A stretch of 6,516 nucleotides of DNA, from contig JAJYGJ010000093.1 of assembly GCA_021790695.1 (NCBI GenBank), forward strand, positions 1 to 6,516, read 5' to 3'. Shown in pieces: positions 6,342 through 6,516 of this stretch (position 1 is its first letter; the number at the start of each line of letters is the position of its first letter). This stretch comes from Nitrospirota bacterium. GTDB lineage: Bacteria; Nitrospirota; Thermodesulfovibrionia; Thermodesulfovibrionales; JdFR-88. Under the pieces are notes generated by a model. That model did not search any database and had not been told where the DNA came from. It was given only the letters and a program-made list of their open reading frames with translations. The translations under genes were made by a program, and so were the position numbers.

Positions 6342-6516
6342 TCAAAGTCCTCCCACGTCCGCGAAATAATACCCCAAACCCCTTTTTGTGCGGATGAATT
6401 TTGGGTCGGAGGGGTTTTCTTCTATTTTTTCCCTAAGCCGGCGTATATGCACATCTACCGTCCGGGGTTCAACGTACGATTCATTTCCCCAGATGGCATC
6501 CAGGAGAAAATTCCGG
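6342..6516 (-). CDS. OmpR/PhoB-family response regulator, C-terminal fragment
   Basis: Only the last 57 codons are in the window, ending at TGA 6342-6344. They read RNFLLDAIWGNESYVEPRTV, then DVHIRRLREKIEENPSDPKF and IRTKRGLGYYFADVGGL. This is the winged-helix DNA-binding end of OmpR/PhoB regulators: the RTVDVHIRRLR recognition helix and the RTKRGLGYYF wing hairpin are unmistakable. The N-terminal receiver domain and the start lie beyond the right edge. It converges on the binding-protein gene with 8 nt between stop codons. Which signal it answers to cannot be told from this fragment; this wing and helix are close to those of PhoB-type proteins but are shared by many subgroups. Confidence 0.93.
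   Translation of the reverse strand, partial: RNFLLDAIWGNESYVEPRTVDVHIRRLREKIEENPSDPKFIRTKRGLGYYFADVGGL
6376..6417 (+). terminator. Possible plus-strand terminator inside the regulator gene
   Basis: AAACCCCT (6376-6383) and AGGGGTTT (6410-6417) form an 8-bp inverted repeat with a 26-nt loop, followed by a T-rich run (TTCTTCTATTTTTT). It would end plus-strand transcripts from the binding-protein gene while lying inside the convergent regulator's coding sequence. The long loop makes it weak, and it may be a by-product of coding sequence. Confidence 0.25.

Noticed and set aside
1..6516. Mobile elements, CRISPR arrays, tRNA or rRNA genes
   Set aside because: I saw no transposase motifs, regularly spaced repeats, or tRNA-like or rRNA-like sequence on either strand.

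Overview
The window looks like chromosomal DNA of a Gram-negative bacterium. Three products carry export signals or are periplasmic types, one gene resembles bacterial ornithine-lipid synthases, and an OmpR/PhoB-type regulator lies at the right edge. Isoleucine ATA codons are frequent in otherwise GC-rich genes, and there is a probable selenoprotein. Together these would fit a Desulfobacterota- or Nitrospirota-like anaerobe. That assignment is inference; no phylogenetic marker is present.

Layout. (1) Positions 1-934, minus strand: a DsbC-like thiol-disulfide isomerase whose frame is interrupted by one TGA at 401-403. The TGA sits exactly where the first catalytic cysteine of the CPYC active site belongs. 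Beyond it the frame stays open to the window edge and encodes the rest of a normal DsbC catalytic domain. A hairpin just after the TGA resembles a bacterial SECIS element, with AGGU at its tip as in E. coli fdhF. I read it as one selenoprotein gene, cut by the window edge. (2) 935-1196: an AT-rich divergent intergenic region with a repeated CTGTAAC motif and an A/T inverted repeat. (3) 1197-3053, plus strand: a two-domain acyltransferase resembling the ornithine-lipid synthase OlsF. A run of seven G next to the start makes the N-terminus uncertain. (4) 3168-5225, plus: an exported phosphoesterase of the phospholipase C / AcpA family. (5) 5226-5340: a strong hairpin, then a perfect 12-bp inverted repeat, then an AGGAGG ribosome binding site. 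(6) 5341-6333, plus: an orphan, divergent AapJ/BztA-type periplasmic solute-binding protein. (7) 6342-6516, minus: the C-terminal DNA-binding end of an OmpR/PhoB-family response regulator.

How they may fit together. An ornithine-lipid synthase (phosphorus-free membrane lipid), an exported phosphoesterase and a PhoB-type regulator suggest phosphate-starvation membrane remodelling. This is inference: the regulator could belong to another two-component system, and the Pho-box-like sequences are imperfect. The selenoprotein is the strongest unusual signal. It is transcribed divergently from the rest and probably acts in periplasmic disulfide isomerisation or cytochrome maturation.
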